A stretch of DNA of 45,877 nucleotides from Desulfobacca acetoxidans (GCA_020722205.1 DYLF01000010.1:1-45877), one strand, 5' to 3'. Positions 9,598-17,299 are shown, counted from the first letter of the stretch. Numbers and translations are program-made. Notes: generated by a model from the letters alone, not told the origin.

Positions 9598-10446
9598 TCA
9601 CTGTTTCACCACCAGTACCGGGCAAGGGGAGGTGGCTAGGACTTTTTCGGTGACGCTTCCCAAGAGCAAGCGCCTCAGCCCCGAACGGCCGTGGGAGCCC
9701 ATGATGATCAGACTGCACTGTCGCTCCTTTGCCAGTTCCGTGATGGCTTCGGCGGCCTCCCCGTCTTTTACCACCGCAGCCGCGCTGAGGCCCAGGGTCT
9801 GGGCGTGAGCAGTGACCTTGGCCAGAAAGCCCTTGAGTTTGACGATCAAGTCCTCAGCCATCCCCGGCGCCACTCCATAGGTGGCGGGCGGCAGGTCCGT
9901 GGCGGTCATCACCGTCAGTTCCGAGCCATAAATCTGTCCCAGCTCCATGGCGCGGGCAGTGGCGAACTTGCTGTATTTGGAGCCATCCAGGGGCACAAGC
10001 AGCTTGGACCAGCTAATGGCTGCGTCCTCAGGCACCGCCAGCACATCTGGCTGGCCATAGCCGATGACTCGGGCGACGGTGCTGCCCCTGCTAAGCAGCC
10101 GCTCTATCACCTCCTTCCCTTTTAGTCCCAGCACAATGAGATCACAACCTTGTTCATCCGCCAGATCCACGATTTCTTCATAGGGCTCGCCTTCGGCCAG
10201 GAACGTTTTAAGTTTGACGCCGGCTTTCTCAGCCAACTCCTGCGCCGCGCGGACGGCTTCCTCCAAAGGCCGGCGGATCTGCTGACGGATGTTACGGACT
10301 CCCACCAGCCTAAGGTCCCCCCCGTAGGGGGGGACCACGGCCACTGCAGTGATGACGGAGTCTGTCAGTTTAAGGCTTTCCTGCAGGGCGTGCCAACTTG
10401 CCGCTGACCCATCCACCGCCACCAGAATTTTGTTATACTTGCCCAT
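9598..10446 (-). CDS. Universal stress protein, tandem UspA domains
   Basis: MGKYNKILVAVDGSAASWHAL..., second domain IIMGSHGRSGLRRLLLGSVTEKVLATSPCPVLVV. Confidence 0.93.
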   Translation of the reverse strand: MGKYNKILVAVDGSAASWHALQESLKLTDSVITAVAVVPPYGGDLRLVGVRNIRQQIRRPLEEAVRAAQELAEKAGVKLKTFLAEGEPYEEIVDLADEQGCDLIVLGLKGKEVIERLLSRGSTVARVIGYGQPDVLAVPEDAAISWSKLLVPLDGSKYSKFATARAMELGQIYGSELTVMTATDLPPATYGVAPGMAEDLIVKLKGFLAKVTAHAQTLGLSAAAVVKDGEAAEAITELAKERQCSLIIMGSHGRSGLRRLLLGSVTEKVLATSPCPVLVVKQ

Positions 10447-11506
10447 AGCTCTCTTTCAAGGCGTACTTTTCTCTTCTCCTGGCCTGCCACATGCTGCCCA
10501 GGATGATTATGGCCCCAACGGCCAGACCGATGCACATGGTGATGAAGCTGGCGGTCATCAGGGTGGCGATCGCCCCTTGGTCCAGGGAGATAAGCCCTAA
10601 TTCCTTCAGGTATTGGGGGATAGCCAAACCACGGCTCACGGCCACGATGAGCATAATCGCGCCCATGACCACCTTGATCATGTGGTCCTTGACGTAAGTG
10701 GTGCCGATGGCCCCTAGTTGCACCCCCAGGAGCGAGCCGGCCAAAATCAACAGTGTCAGGCGGATATCCACCATGCCGTTGATGGCCCATTTGATGCTGC
10801 CCCCGAAGCCCATGATAAAGGCGATGACCAGTTCGGTGGCAGAGGACACCAACCCCGAGGCGCCGACGAAATAAATCATGCCCGGCACGCCGATAAAGCC
10901 GCCCACTGCAATGGTGGCCGCCAGCATGCCGGTGGCGAATCCCACCGGAATAGTGAACCACATGGAAATGCGAATTCCGGCGGTTTTGAAGTTCAGCATG
11001 GGGGGCAGGTTGATCCTCTGCAAGCGTCTGGCCAGGGAATTTTCGTTCACCGGCATCTCCCCCCCATACCGGCTAATCTTCCAGGCGTCATAAAACACGT
11101 AGCCCCCCACCACCACCAGCACCACCACAAAGGCTACGCTGACGTACAGGTTGGAGCCGGCCTGCCCCCAGGCGGCTAAGATCGCTTCCTGAATCTTGAT
11201 GCCTACCAGCACCCCCAGGATGGCGGAGGCGGCCATCACCAGCCCCAGCTTCAGGTCCACCTGGCCGTAGCGCCAGCGCTTATAGGCCCCTACCATGGCC
11301 TTGGGGAATTTGTGGCACATGTTGCTGGCCACCGCCACGGTTGCCGGCACTCCCAAGCTCATCATCCCCGGGGTCAAGACAAAGGCCCCGCCGGAGCCGA
11401 TAAACCCGCTCACCAACCCGCCGATAAAGCCGACAATAAACAGAAACAAGACCGCCGTCAAGTTCAGATCGATAAATTGCCCGGCTTGTTGCACAACTTC
11501 TTGCAT
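10433..11506 (-). CDS. Sulfite exporter TauE/SafE family membrane protein
   Basis: Multi-TM; 'IVGFIGGLVSGFIGSGGAFVLTPGMMSLGVPATVAVASNMCHKFPKAMVG', 'GFIGVPGMIYFVGASG'. Confidence 0.92.
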   Translation of the reverse strand: MQEVVQQAGQFIDLNLTAVLFLFIVGFIGGLVSGFIGSGGAFVLTPGMMSLGVPATVAVASNMCHKFPKAMVGAYKRWRYGQVDLKLGLVMAASAILGVLVGIKIQEAILAAWGQAGSNLYVSVAFVVVLVVVGGYVFYDAWKISRYGGEMPVNENSLARRLQRINLPPMLNFKTAGIRISMWFTIPVGFATGMLAATIAVGGFIGVPGMIYFVGASGLVSSATELVIAFIMGFGGSIKWAINGMVDIRLTLLILAGSLLGVQLGAIGTTYVKDHMIKVVMGAIMLIVAVSRGLAIPQYLKELGLISLDQGAIATLMTASFITMCIGLAVGAIIILGSMWQARRREKYALKESYGQV

Positions 11507-11542
11507 TGTCTACTCCTTTTAGGAAAATTTTTTGTCTCCGGC

Positions 11543-11857
11543 TTAGGCATTCAGATGCAAGCGGGGACGGGGACGCTTCCGGGGTTCCGGACGCTTTTCT
11601 TCTACCCGGGTTTCCACCGGTTTCTTGGAGGGCTCAATACCTAAGGCGGCCCATAGATAATTAGCAAACGCCCCATGCACAAAGGAAAAAACAAACGCCG
11701 TGGTAATGGGCAGGGCAGCAAACCAAGCGCCTCGGGTAGTATAAGCCAAGACCACACTGGAGTTGGCAAACACCGCCGCATATAGCGCCACGCTGAGACC
11801 CCCAAAGAGCAGGGCCTTGAGGGCATTACGTTTCCTTTTACTTTTCCGTTCTGGCAT
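11543..11857 (-). CDS. Small two-TM hypothetical membrane protein in the usp/TauE operon
   Basis: ORF with two hydrophobic segments (ALLFGGLSVALYAAVFA; FAALPITTAFVFSFVHGAF), basic tails, co-directional and tightly spaced. Confidence 0.75.
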   Translation of the reverse strand: MPERKSKRKRNALKALLFGGLSVALYAAVFANSSVVLAYTTRGAWFAALPITTAFVFSFVHGAFANYLWAALGIEPSKKPVETRVEEKRPEPRKRPRPRLHLNA

Positions 11858-11877
11858 AATCTTTTCTCCTATTTAAT

Positions 11878-12453
11878 TTAGGTAATTTGAAACACGGGCA
11901 TACTCAGCCCGGCCTCCAGTTTCTCCAATTTCACTTCCCGGCTGGCTATCACCAGTTCAATCCGCCTGATTTCCCGATTGACTTCCGTCAGGGCGGTCTT
12001 GAGGTCGCTGAATTTGACCAGGTGCTGAAGGGCGATACCCTTGGTTGCGGCCCGTTGGCGGTACCCTTGCGCAGCCTGGCGCACTCTTTCTGCCAGGGAG
12101 TTCCTGAGGTGCTGCTTATAAAGGGGTAAAGGCTCCTCCCCGGCCCCCAGCGCCGGCGCCACATTAAGAATCACCAGGGCGGATCTTAAACGTTCCGCCA
12201 AGTCCAGGGCATATTCCATTACGGCCGGCGTCAAGCTCATCCCCTGCTCTACCACCAGAATTTTGCGGGGCTCCAGACTGTGGCGGCGCATCACCTCTTG
12301 GGCATAATCAGTCAACCCGGCTTCGGCAAAGGTGACGGCCTCCATCATCCGGTCATAATCCGCCCGCCGGGTGCTCTGCCGGGTAACCTCCACTTCGGCC
12401 GGTTTCTCCTGCTTCTTTCTGCCCCGCAATAGGTCTTTCAGCCACCTGACCAT
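11878..12453 (-). CDS. Usp-like hypothetical protein
   Basis: 'RKILVVEQGMSLTPAVMEYALDLAERLRSALVILNVAP' resembles a Usp alpha/beta fold; co-directional with usp and TauE genes. Confidence 0.75.
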   Translation of the reverse strand: MVRWLKDLLRGRKKQEKPAEVEVTRQSTRRADYDRMMEAVTFAEAGLTDYAQEVMRRHSLEPRKILVVEQGMSLTPAVMEYALDLAERLRSALVILNVAPALGAGEEPLPLYKQHLRNSLAERVRQAAQGYRQRAATKGIALQHLVKFSDLKTALTEVNREIRRIELVIASREVKLEKLEAGLSMPVFQIT

Positions 12454-12456
12454 AGC

Positions 12457-12633
12457 TTAGCTCCGGTACATCGGGAGCCGGGGCCGCCTCTCCGGACGCC
12501 GGCCCGTTGCAACCCGATCTGCCGCCGAACGCCGGGATTCCTCCAGTATGGCGTTGGCGTATTCGCCTTCGTTGGCCTCCGCAAAGGCCACCGCCATCCA
12601 GATGGCTTCCCATCGCTCTCTCCAGCTTCTCAT
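12457..12633 (-). CDS. Small 58-aa protein, first gene of the usp/TauE operon (absent from supplied ORF track)
   Basis: MRSWRERWEAIWMAVAFAEANEGEYANAILEESRRSAADRVATGRRPERRPRLPMYRS*; strong SD AGAAGGAGG just upstream; stop 3 nt before the next ATG; preceded by a sigma54-type promoter. Confidence 0.75.
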   Translation of the reverse strand: MRSWRERWEAIWMAVAFAEANEGEYANAILEESRRSAADRVATGRRPERRPRLPMYRS

Positions 12634-12682
12634 GGCATCCTCCTTCTGGTGTTATGACACAGGTATTTTTTCACCTTTTCTT

Positions 12683-12700
12683 ATGCAAGGGATAGGCCAG
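12683..12700 (-). promoter_or_regulatory. Sigma54 (-24/-12) promoter of the usp/TauE operon
   Basis: Minus strand CTGGCCTATCCCTTGCAT = TGGC-N7-TTGCAT, exact -24/-12 spacing; predicted TSS about 12673, 40 nt before the ATG at 12633. Confidence 0.7.
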
Positions 12701-12776
12701 CGCCTCTTTTTTTATAACATATGGATATTTATAATTATATTCTACAGAGCCATGTTCCCTTCGTCAATTTCTCATG

Positions 12777-12789
12777 TTGCAATCTGCAA
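12777..12789. promoter_or_regulatory. Inverted repeat TTGCA-ATC-TGCAA, candidate enhancer site 1
   Basis: Direct reading; centre about 110 bp upstream of the predicted sigma54 TSS. Confidence 0.55.
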
Positions 12790-12863
12790 GGCTAGAGGTT
12801 CGTTGAATTTTTATATTAGTATTATCAATTAATTATCCTATGTTACAAAAAAGCCGAACCCAA

Positions 12864-12876
12864 TTGCATAATGCAA
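12864..12876. promoter_or_regulatory. Inverted repeat TTGCA-TAA-TGCAA (TTGCAT-A-ATGCAA), candidate enhancer site 2
   Basis: Direct reading; same 5-3-5 architecture as site 1, 87 bp away. Confidence 0.55.
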
Positions 12877-12990
12877 CAGGCTATTTACCGCCATCGGGAA
12901 AAAACCCGTACCTGCTTGCCGCCCCGCAAAATTTTTTTTATCCTGTAAAAAAGATATTTTTTAAAAACTCTGAGACCATAGGACCGATCG

Positions 12991-15021
12991 ATGATCTTTT
13001 TCCGCAAAGCCGAGGAAGAGCGCCCTAAGCCGCCCAGCACGGAGTTGGCGGATCTGATGGCTAAAGTCAAAAAAGCCCGGTTGCCTGAAGAGGTTAACGA
13101 GGTGGCCTTAAAGGAGCTGGAGCGCCTGGATAAAACCGACCCCGCGGCGGCGGAATACGCCATCGGTCTCAACTACCTGGACTATCTTATTTCCCTGCCT
13201 TGGCAGCGCTTTACCGAAGACAACTTGGACCTTAAGCGGGCCGAGGCCGTCCTGGAAAACCAGCATTATGGTCTGCGTCACGTCAAGGAGCGCATCCTGG
13301 AGTATCTGGCGGTGCGCACTTTGTGCCGCCTCCAGCCCATTGACATCCTGGTGGTGGATGATGAGGAGATTGCTCGCACCAATCTGGAGTATGTCTTAAC
13401 CAAGGATGGTTATCGGGTGAGCACTGCCGCCAATGGTCTAGAAGCCTTGGAGAAATTGGAAGAGTATGAGTTCGATTTGGTTCTCACCGACCTCAAAATG
13501 GAGAAGATGGACGGCTTGCAGTTGTTGGAGATGGTCAAGAAGAAGGCGCCGCTGACCGGATTGGTCATGATCACCGGCTATGCCACGGTGGACACGGCAG
13601 TAGAGGCCATGAAAAAGGGGGCGATCCACTACCTCTCCAAGCCTATCAACCTGGAAGAACTGCGGCAGACCGTGCGGCAGGTGCAGGAACGCCGACGCTC
13701 CCACCAAATCTCCCGGGGCCCGGTGCTCTGTTTCGCCGGTCCGCCCGGCACCGGCAAGACCTCCATTGGCCACTCCATCGCCGAGGCCCTTAAGCGGCGT
13801 TTCGTGCGTCTCTCCCTGGCGGGTCTCAGGGATGAAGCGGAACTGAGAGGGCACCGGCGCACCTACGTGGGTGCCATGCCCGGTCGTATTCTCAATGAAA
13901 TCAAACGCTTGGGCTTTAATAACCCGGTTTTTATGCTAGATGAAATCGATAAGATCGGCCAAGATTTTCGGGGCGACCCGGCCTCGGTTCTCCTGGAAAT
14001 TTTGGATCCCGCCCAAAACACCAAATTTGTGGACCATTACCTGGAAGTGCCCTTTGACCTGTCCAAGGTGATGTTCATCGCCACAGCCAACCTGGTGGAA
14101 AAACTCCCTGCCCCCCTGTTGGACCGTCTGGAGGTCATCGATTTCCACGGCTACACGGAGAAGGAGAAGCTCCAGATCGCCAAAAACTACCTGATCCCCC
14201 GCCAACTGCGGGAGCACGGTCTCCGCAACCCCACCCCCGAGTTCAGCGACGCCGCTGTTACCCGAATCATCCGGGACTACACCCGGGAGGCGGGTTTACG
14301 CAACCTGGAACGCCAGGTCGCCACCATCTGCCGCAAGTTGGCTCGCCTCGCCTTAGAGCGGCCATCGCCTGGCCAGCCTCTCAGGGTGGACGAAGCTCAG
14401 GTGTGCCAATTCCTTGGTCCTCGCAAGTACAGCCATGAAGTAGCGGAAGCCGCCCACCGGGTGGGAGTGACCACGGGTCTGGTGTGGACCGAGTTCGGCG
14501 GCGAAATCATCTTCGTGGAGGCCACCCAGATGAAGGGGAGCCAGCAGTTGATCCTCACCGGCTCCCTGGGGAGCGTCCTCCAGGAATCGGCGCAGACCGC
14601 CTTGAGCTACATTCGCAGCCATGCCACCGCCCTGCAACTGGACCCGGATTTTTTCGCCGGCCGCGATGTTCACATCCACATTCCGGCCGGCGCCATCCCC
14701 AAAGACGGCCCCTCCGCCGGTATCACCATCGTGTTGGCCCTGCTGTCCCTGCTAACCGGCCGGCCGGCCCGGCGGGACGTGGCTCTCACCGGGGAGCTGA
14801 CCTTGAGCGGGAGAATCCTGCCGGTCAGCGGCATCCGGGAGAAAATCTTGGCCGCCCAGCGCGCCGGCGTGCGGGTGGTGGTCTTCCCGGAACAGAACCG
14901 GGTGGACCTGGACGACCTGGAAGAGGATATGAAGGAGGGACTCGAGGTCATCCTGGCCGGCGAGATCACCTCTCTCATTGACTTGGTGCTGCTGCCCCCG
15001 GGCGAAAAAACTTTATCCTGA
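12991..15021 (+). CDS. Lon-family (S16) ATP-dependent protease with an internal response-regulator receiver domain and no N-terminal LON substrate-binding domain
   Basis: Lon helical region aa ~20-112 (LPEEVNEVALKELERLDK..., HYGLRHVKERILEYLAVRTL); REC aa ~118-237 (ILVVDDEE, D167 in LVLTDLKM, MITGYAT, LSKPI); AAA+ GPPGTGKTS and VFMLDEIDKI; protease AIPKDGPSAG (S575) and VSGIREKIL (K618). Confidence 0.95.
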   Translation: MIFFRKAEEERPKPPSTELADLMAKVKKARLPEEVNEVALKELERLDKTDPAAAEYAIGLNYLDYLISLPWQRFTEDNLDLKRAEAVLENQHYGLRHVKERILEYLAVRTLCRLQPIDILVVDDEEIARTNLEYVLTKDGYRVSTAANGLEALEKLEEYEFDLVLTDLKMEKMDGLQLLEMVKKKAPLTGLVMITGYATVDTAVEAMKKGAIHYLSKPINLEELRQTVRQVQERRRSHQISRGPVLCFAGPPGTGKTSIGHSIAEALKRRFVRLSLAGLRDEAELRGHRRTYVGAMPGRILNEIKRLGFNNPVFMLDEIDKIGQDFRGDPASVLLEILDPAQNTKFVDHYLEVPFDLSKVMFIATANLVEKLPAPLLDRLEVIDFHGYTEKEKLQIAKNYLIPRQLREHGLRNPTPEFSDAAVTRIIRDYTREAGLRNLERQVATICRKLARLALERPSPGQPLRVDEAQVCQFLGPRKYSHEVAEAAHRVGVTTGLVWTEFGGEIIFVEATQMKGSQQLILTGSLGSVLQESAQTALSYIRSHATALQLDPDFFAGRDVHIHIPAGAIPKDGPSAGITIVLALLSLLTGRPARRDVALTGELTLSGRILPVSGIREKILAAQRAGVRVVVFPEQNRVDLDDLEEDMKEGLEVILAGEITSLIDLVLLPPGEKTLS

Positions 15022-15339
15022 GAGCAACAACGGATTGTTATCCACTCAGGGGAAAAACATGCTTATCGTTGCCTCAAACCGCAGTCCCCGCAGCCCGGGA
15101 GCCGGCATCCCAGACCGGCGCCGCTTTGAACATGGTAATCATCCTTTTTCCCTCGTTCGCAAAACCAGTTTGGGAAGTGGGCGGCAAGCCATCAGCGCAA
15201 AGCTTACAGCTGATGGCTTAGGGCTTACGACTTTTACCCCATCGGCTCCGGTTTATCCAGCCTGTGAAATTTTCTTCCTTTTTCTTAACAATTCCGCCCT
15301 CACCTGGTCTAAGCTATTGAAGCCCGGTAAGGATATCTC

Positions 15340-15930
15340 ATGACTGACGCGCACCTCGTGGCCCGGGCCCAAAAAGGCGATGTCCCGGCCTTCGAGGAAC
15401 TGGTCCGCAAGTACCAAAGGGACGTTTATGGCCTCGCCTGTCGCATGGTGTTGGATGCCGAAGAGGCCCGCGATTTGGCCCAGCAGGCCTTTCTCCAGGC
15501 CTTTATTTATATCCGCGACTTTCGCCAGCAGGCGCAGTTCCGCACCTGGCTTTTCCGGATAGCCATTAATCAATGTTACAATTTTTTAAAGAACCGCAAG
15601 AAGTTTGGCGAGCCCATGGACTCTCAGGATATGCACCTGGTTGCTGACGATTCCCCGGAACACGGCCTGCTGGAGGAGGAAAACCGGCGACGCCTGCAAA
15701 CCGCCTTCCAAAAGCTGTCGGAAAAACAGCGGGCGGTGGTCACCCTCAAGGTGGAGCAAGGCCTCAACTACGAGGAAATCAGCCAGGTCCTGGGTGGGAG
15801 TGCCGGGGCCGCCCGGGTCAATTACTGCCAGGCCCTGAAAACTTTGCGCAAGCATCTGAAGCCAGAGGACAACCATGACGTGGCGCTGCGAGCTTATCCA
15901 GCGATGGCTGCCAGAGTATCTCGACGGTGA
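15340..15930 (+). CDS. RNA polymerase sigma factor, sigma70 family ECF subfamily
   Basis: AFEELVRKYQRDVYGLACRMVLDAEEARDLAQQAFLQAF... region 2 and 'LSEKQRAVVTLKVEQGLNYEEISQVLG' region 4. Confidence 0.93.
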   Translation: MTDAHLVARAQKGDVPAFEELVRKYQRDVYGLACRMVLDAEEARDLAQQAFLQAFIYIRDFRQQAQFRTWLFRIAINQCYNFLKNRKKFGEPMDSQDMHLVADDSPEHGLLEEENRRRLQTAFQKLSEKQRAVVTLKVEQGLNYEEISQVLGGSAGAARVNYCQALKTLRKHLKPEDNHDVALRAYPAMAARVSRR

Positions 15931-16384
15931 TCTGGGGTTTTTCCGGCGCCGCCGGGTGGAGGCGCATCTTGGCACCTGCCCTGTCTGCCGCCAGGAGCTG
16001 GCGGAGTTCACCCAGGTTCTGGAGTTCCTGAAAGCCCACCCCGTGGCCTTACCGACAGAACCATTTTGGGCGGAATTTGGCCGGGAATTGCACCTGAAGT
16101 TGGTTCAAGCCAACCAGACCCCGGCCCGAGGCCGCGCCCAGATCTTCTATTATCTCCTGGCGGGGCCGGTCGTGGTCGGGCTGTTGCTGATGGGTCTCGG
16201 TTATCTGGGCCAGCCCCAGAAACCGGTATTGCCCCAACTGGCACCTGCCGAACAGGTGGTCTATGCCGGCCTGGATGACGGCCTCTGGCAGGACGAAGAA
16301 TTTCCCAGTTGGGACATCAACGCCGTGCTGGCCGACCTATCTGACCAGGAACGGGAAGCGGTCCTAAAAAAAGTAGGTTACTAA
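15875..16384 (+). CDS. Anti-sigma factor with zinc-finger (ZAS) motif and single TM
   Basis: 'VEAHLGTCPVCRQEL' HX3CX2C motif, TM 'LLAGPVVVGLLLMGLGYLG'; overlaps the sigma gene. Confidence 0.85.
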   Translation: MTWRCELIQRWLPEYLDGDLGFFRRRRVEAHLGTCPVCRQELAEFTQVLEFLKAHPVALPTEPFWAEFGRELHLKLVQANQTPARGRAQIFYYLLAGPVVVGLLLMGLGYLGQPQKPVLPQLAPAEQVVYAGLDDGLWQDEEFPSWDINAVLADLSDQEREAVLKKVGY

Positions 16385-16397
16385 CAGAGAAAAACAG

Positions 16398-16910
16398 ATG
16401 TCAAACCTTGCCCTCATGGCCTGCGCCGCTTTTCTCCTGATGGTGACCGGCTCTTTGGCCCAAACCAGTGGGCCGGTCGTCAATCCTTTGGAGCGCTACC
16501 AGGAAAGTCTGAAACAGAGCCAACTGGCCCCGGTTCTCGGGGTGGACCAGGCTACCGTCCATCGCCTCCTCGACATCGACCGACGATATAAAGCCCAAAA
16601 GATGCAAATGCTCCGGGAGATGAAAGACGACCTGCAGCGCCTCCGGCAACTCCTCAACCAACCCAGTCCACCGGAAGAAGAGGTGAGACAGCTCCTGAAC
16701 CTCATGTTCCAGAAGCGCCAGAACACCCTGAATCTGCAACAGCAGCAGCTCCAGGAGGAAATGGCCATTTTGACCCCGGTGCAGCAGGGACGGTATCTCT
16801 TGTTCCTCATCAGCCTGCGGCACCAGATGGCCAATGAAGCCCGAGGCCTGCGAGGCGGCCCCCACGCCCCCGGAGTGCGCGGCATCCCGGTGGTGCAACC
16901 CTCCCGCTGA
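16398..16910 (+). CDS. Periplasmic Spy/CpxP/heavy-metal-resistance-like helical protein
   Basis: Signal peptide; 'QMLREMKDDLQRLRQLLNQPSPPEEEVRQLLNLMFQKRQNTLNLQQQQLQEEMAILTPVQQGRYLLFL' resembles LTxxQ/ZraP-like proteins; adjacent to the sigma/anti-sigma pair. Confidence 0.7.
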   Translation: MSNLALMACAAFLLMVTGSLAQTSGPVVNPLERYQESLKQSQLAPVLGVDQATVHRLLDIDRRYKAQKMQMLREMKDDLQRLRQLLNQPSPPEEEVRQLLNLMFQKRQNTLNLQQQQLQEEMAILTPVQQGRYLLFLISLRHQMANEARGLRGGPHAPGVRGIPVVQPSR

Positions 16911-16958
16911 TTTATGTCAGTATTATTTCTTCATCACAGACCCTCCTCCTAAACCCGT

Positions 16959-16988
16959 GGGGGAGAGTTGACGGCTCAACTCTCCCCC
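16959..16988 (+). terminator. Strong hairpin after the Spy-like gene, no U tract
   Basis: GGGGGAGAGTTGA-CGGC-TCAACTCTCCCCC: perfect 13-bp stem with tetraloop. Confidence 0.5.
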
Positions 16989-17169
16989 GCACAATTGCCC
17001 TGAGCCGGCCCTGATTCCGCGAAAATGGTCGCCCCCGGCTCCCAGCCTGAGCAGCCGCTGATTAATCCCAGTTCGTTTGTTTCCGCTTATCTTTTTTATG
17101 TCTCAACAAAGCAGAGGGTTTTAAGCCGGCAAACCACAATCTCCAGAGAAGGTTTTTCCCGGAAAGCTC

Positions 17170-17197
17170 TTGCCATCCTGTGGCTAATCAAGATAAA
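17170..17197 (+). promoter_or_regulatory. Putative sigma70 promoter of tRNA-Leu
   Basis: TTGCCA-N16-GATAAA ending 14 nt before the tRNA 5' end. Confidence 0.35.
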
Positions 17198-17211
17198 ATT
17201 AAATTGCTTAG

Positions 17212-17299
17212 GCCGGAGTGGTGGAATAGGTAGACGCAGGGGACTCAAAATCCCCCGGGGTACGGCCCTGTGCGAGTTCGAGTCTCGCCTCCGGCACCA
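17212..17299 (+). tRNA. tRNA-Leu (anticodon CAA), CCA encoded
   Basis: Acceptor stem GCCGGAG/CTCCGGC, anticodon loop CTCAAAA within GGGGA/TCCCC stem, long variable arm, TTCGAGTCTC T-loop, ACCA 3' end. Confidence 0.93.

Noticed and set aside
12877-12990. Sigma54 promoter for REC-Lon on the plus strand
   Set aside because: No GG-N10-GC spaced element found between the distal repeat and the start codon; candidates at CAGGCTATTTACCGCC and near CTGCTTGCC have wrong spacing or lack GG.
14484-14981. Plus-strand alternate-frame ORF inside REC-Lon
   Set aside because: Composition (R/G/P rich) typical of frame-shifted GC-rich code; overlaps the catalytic domain.
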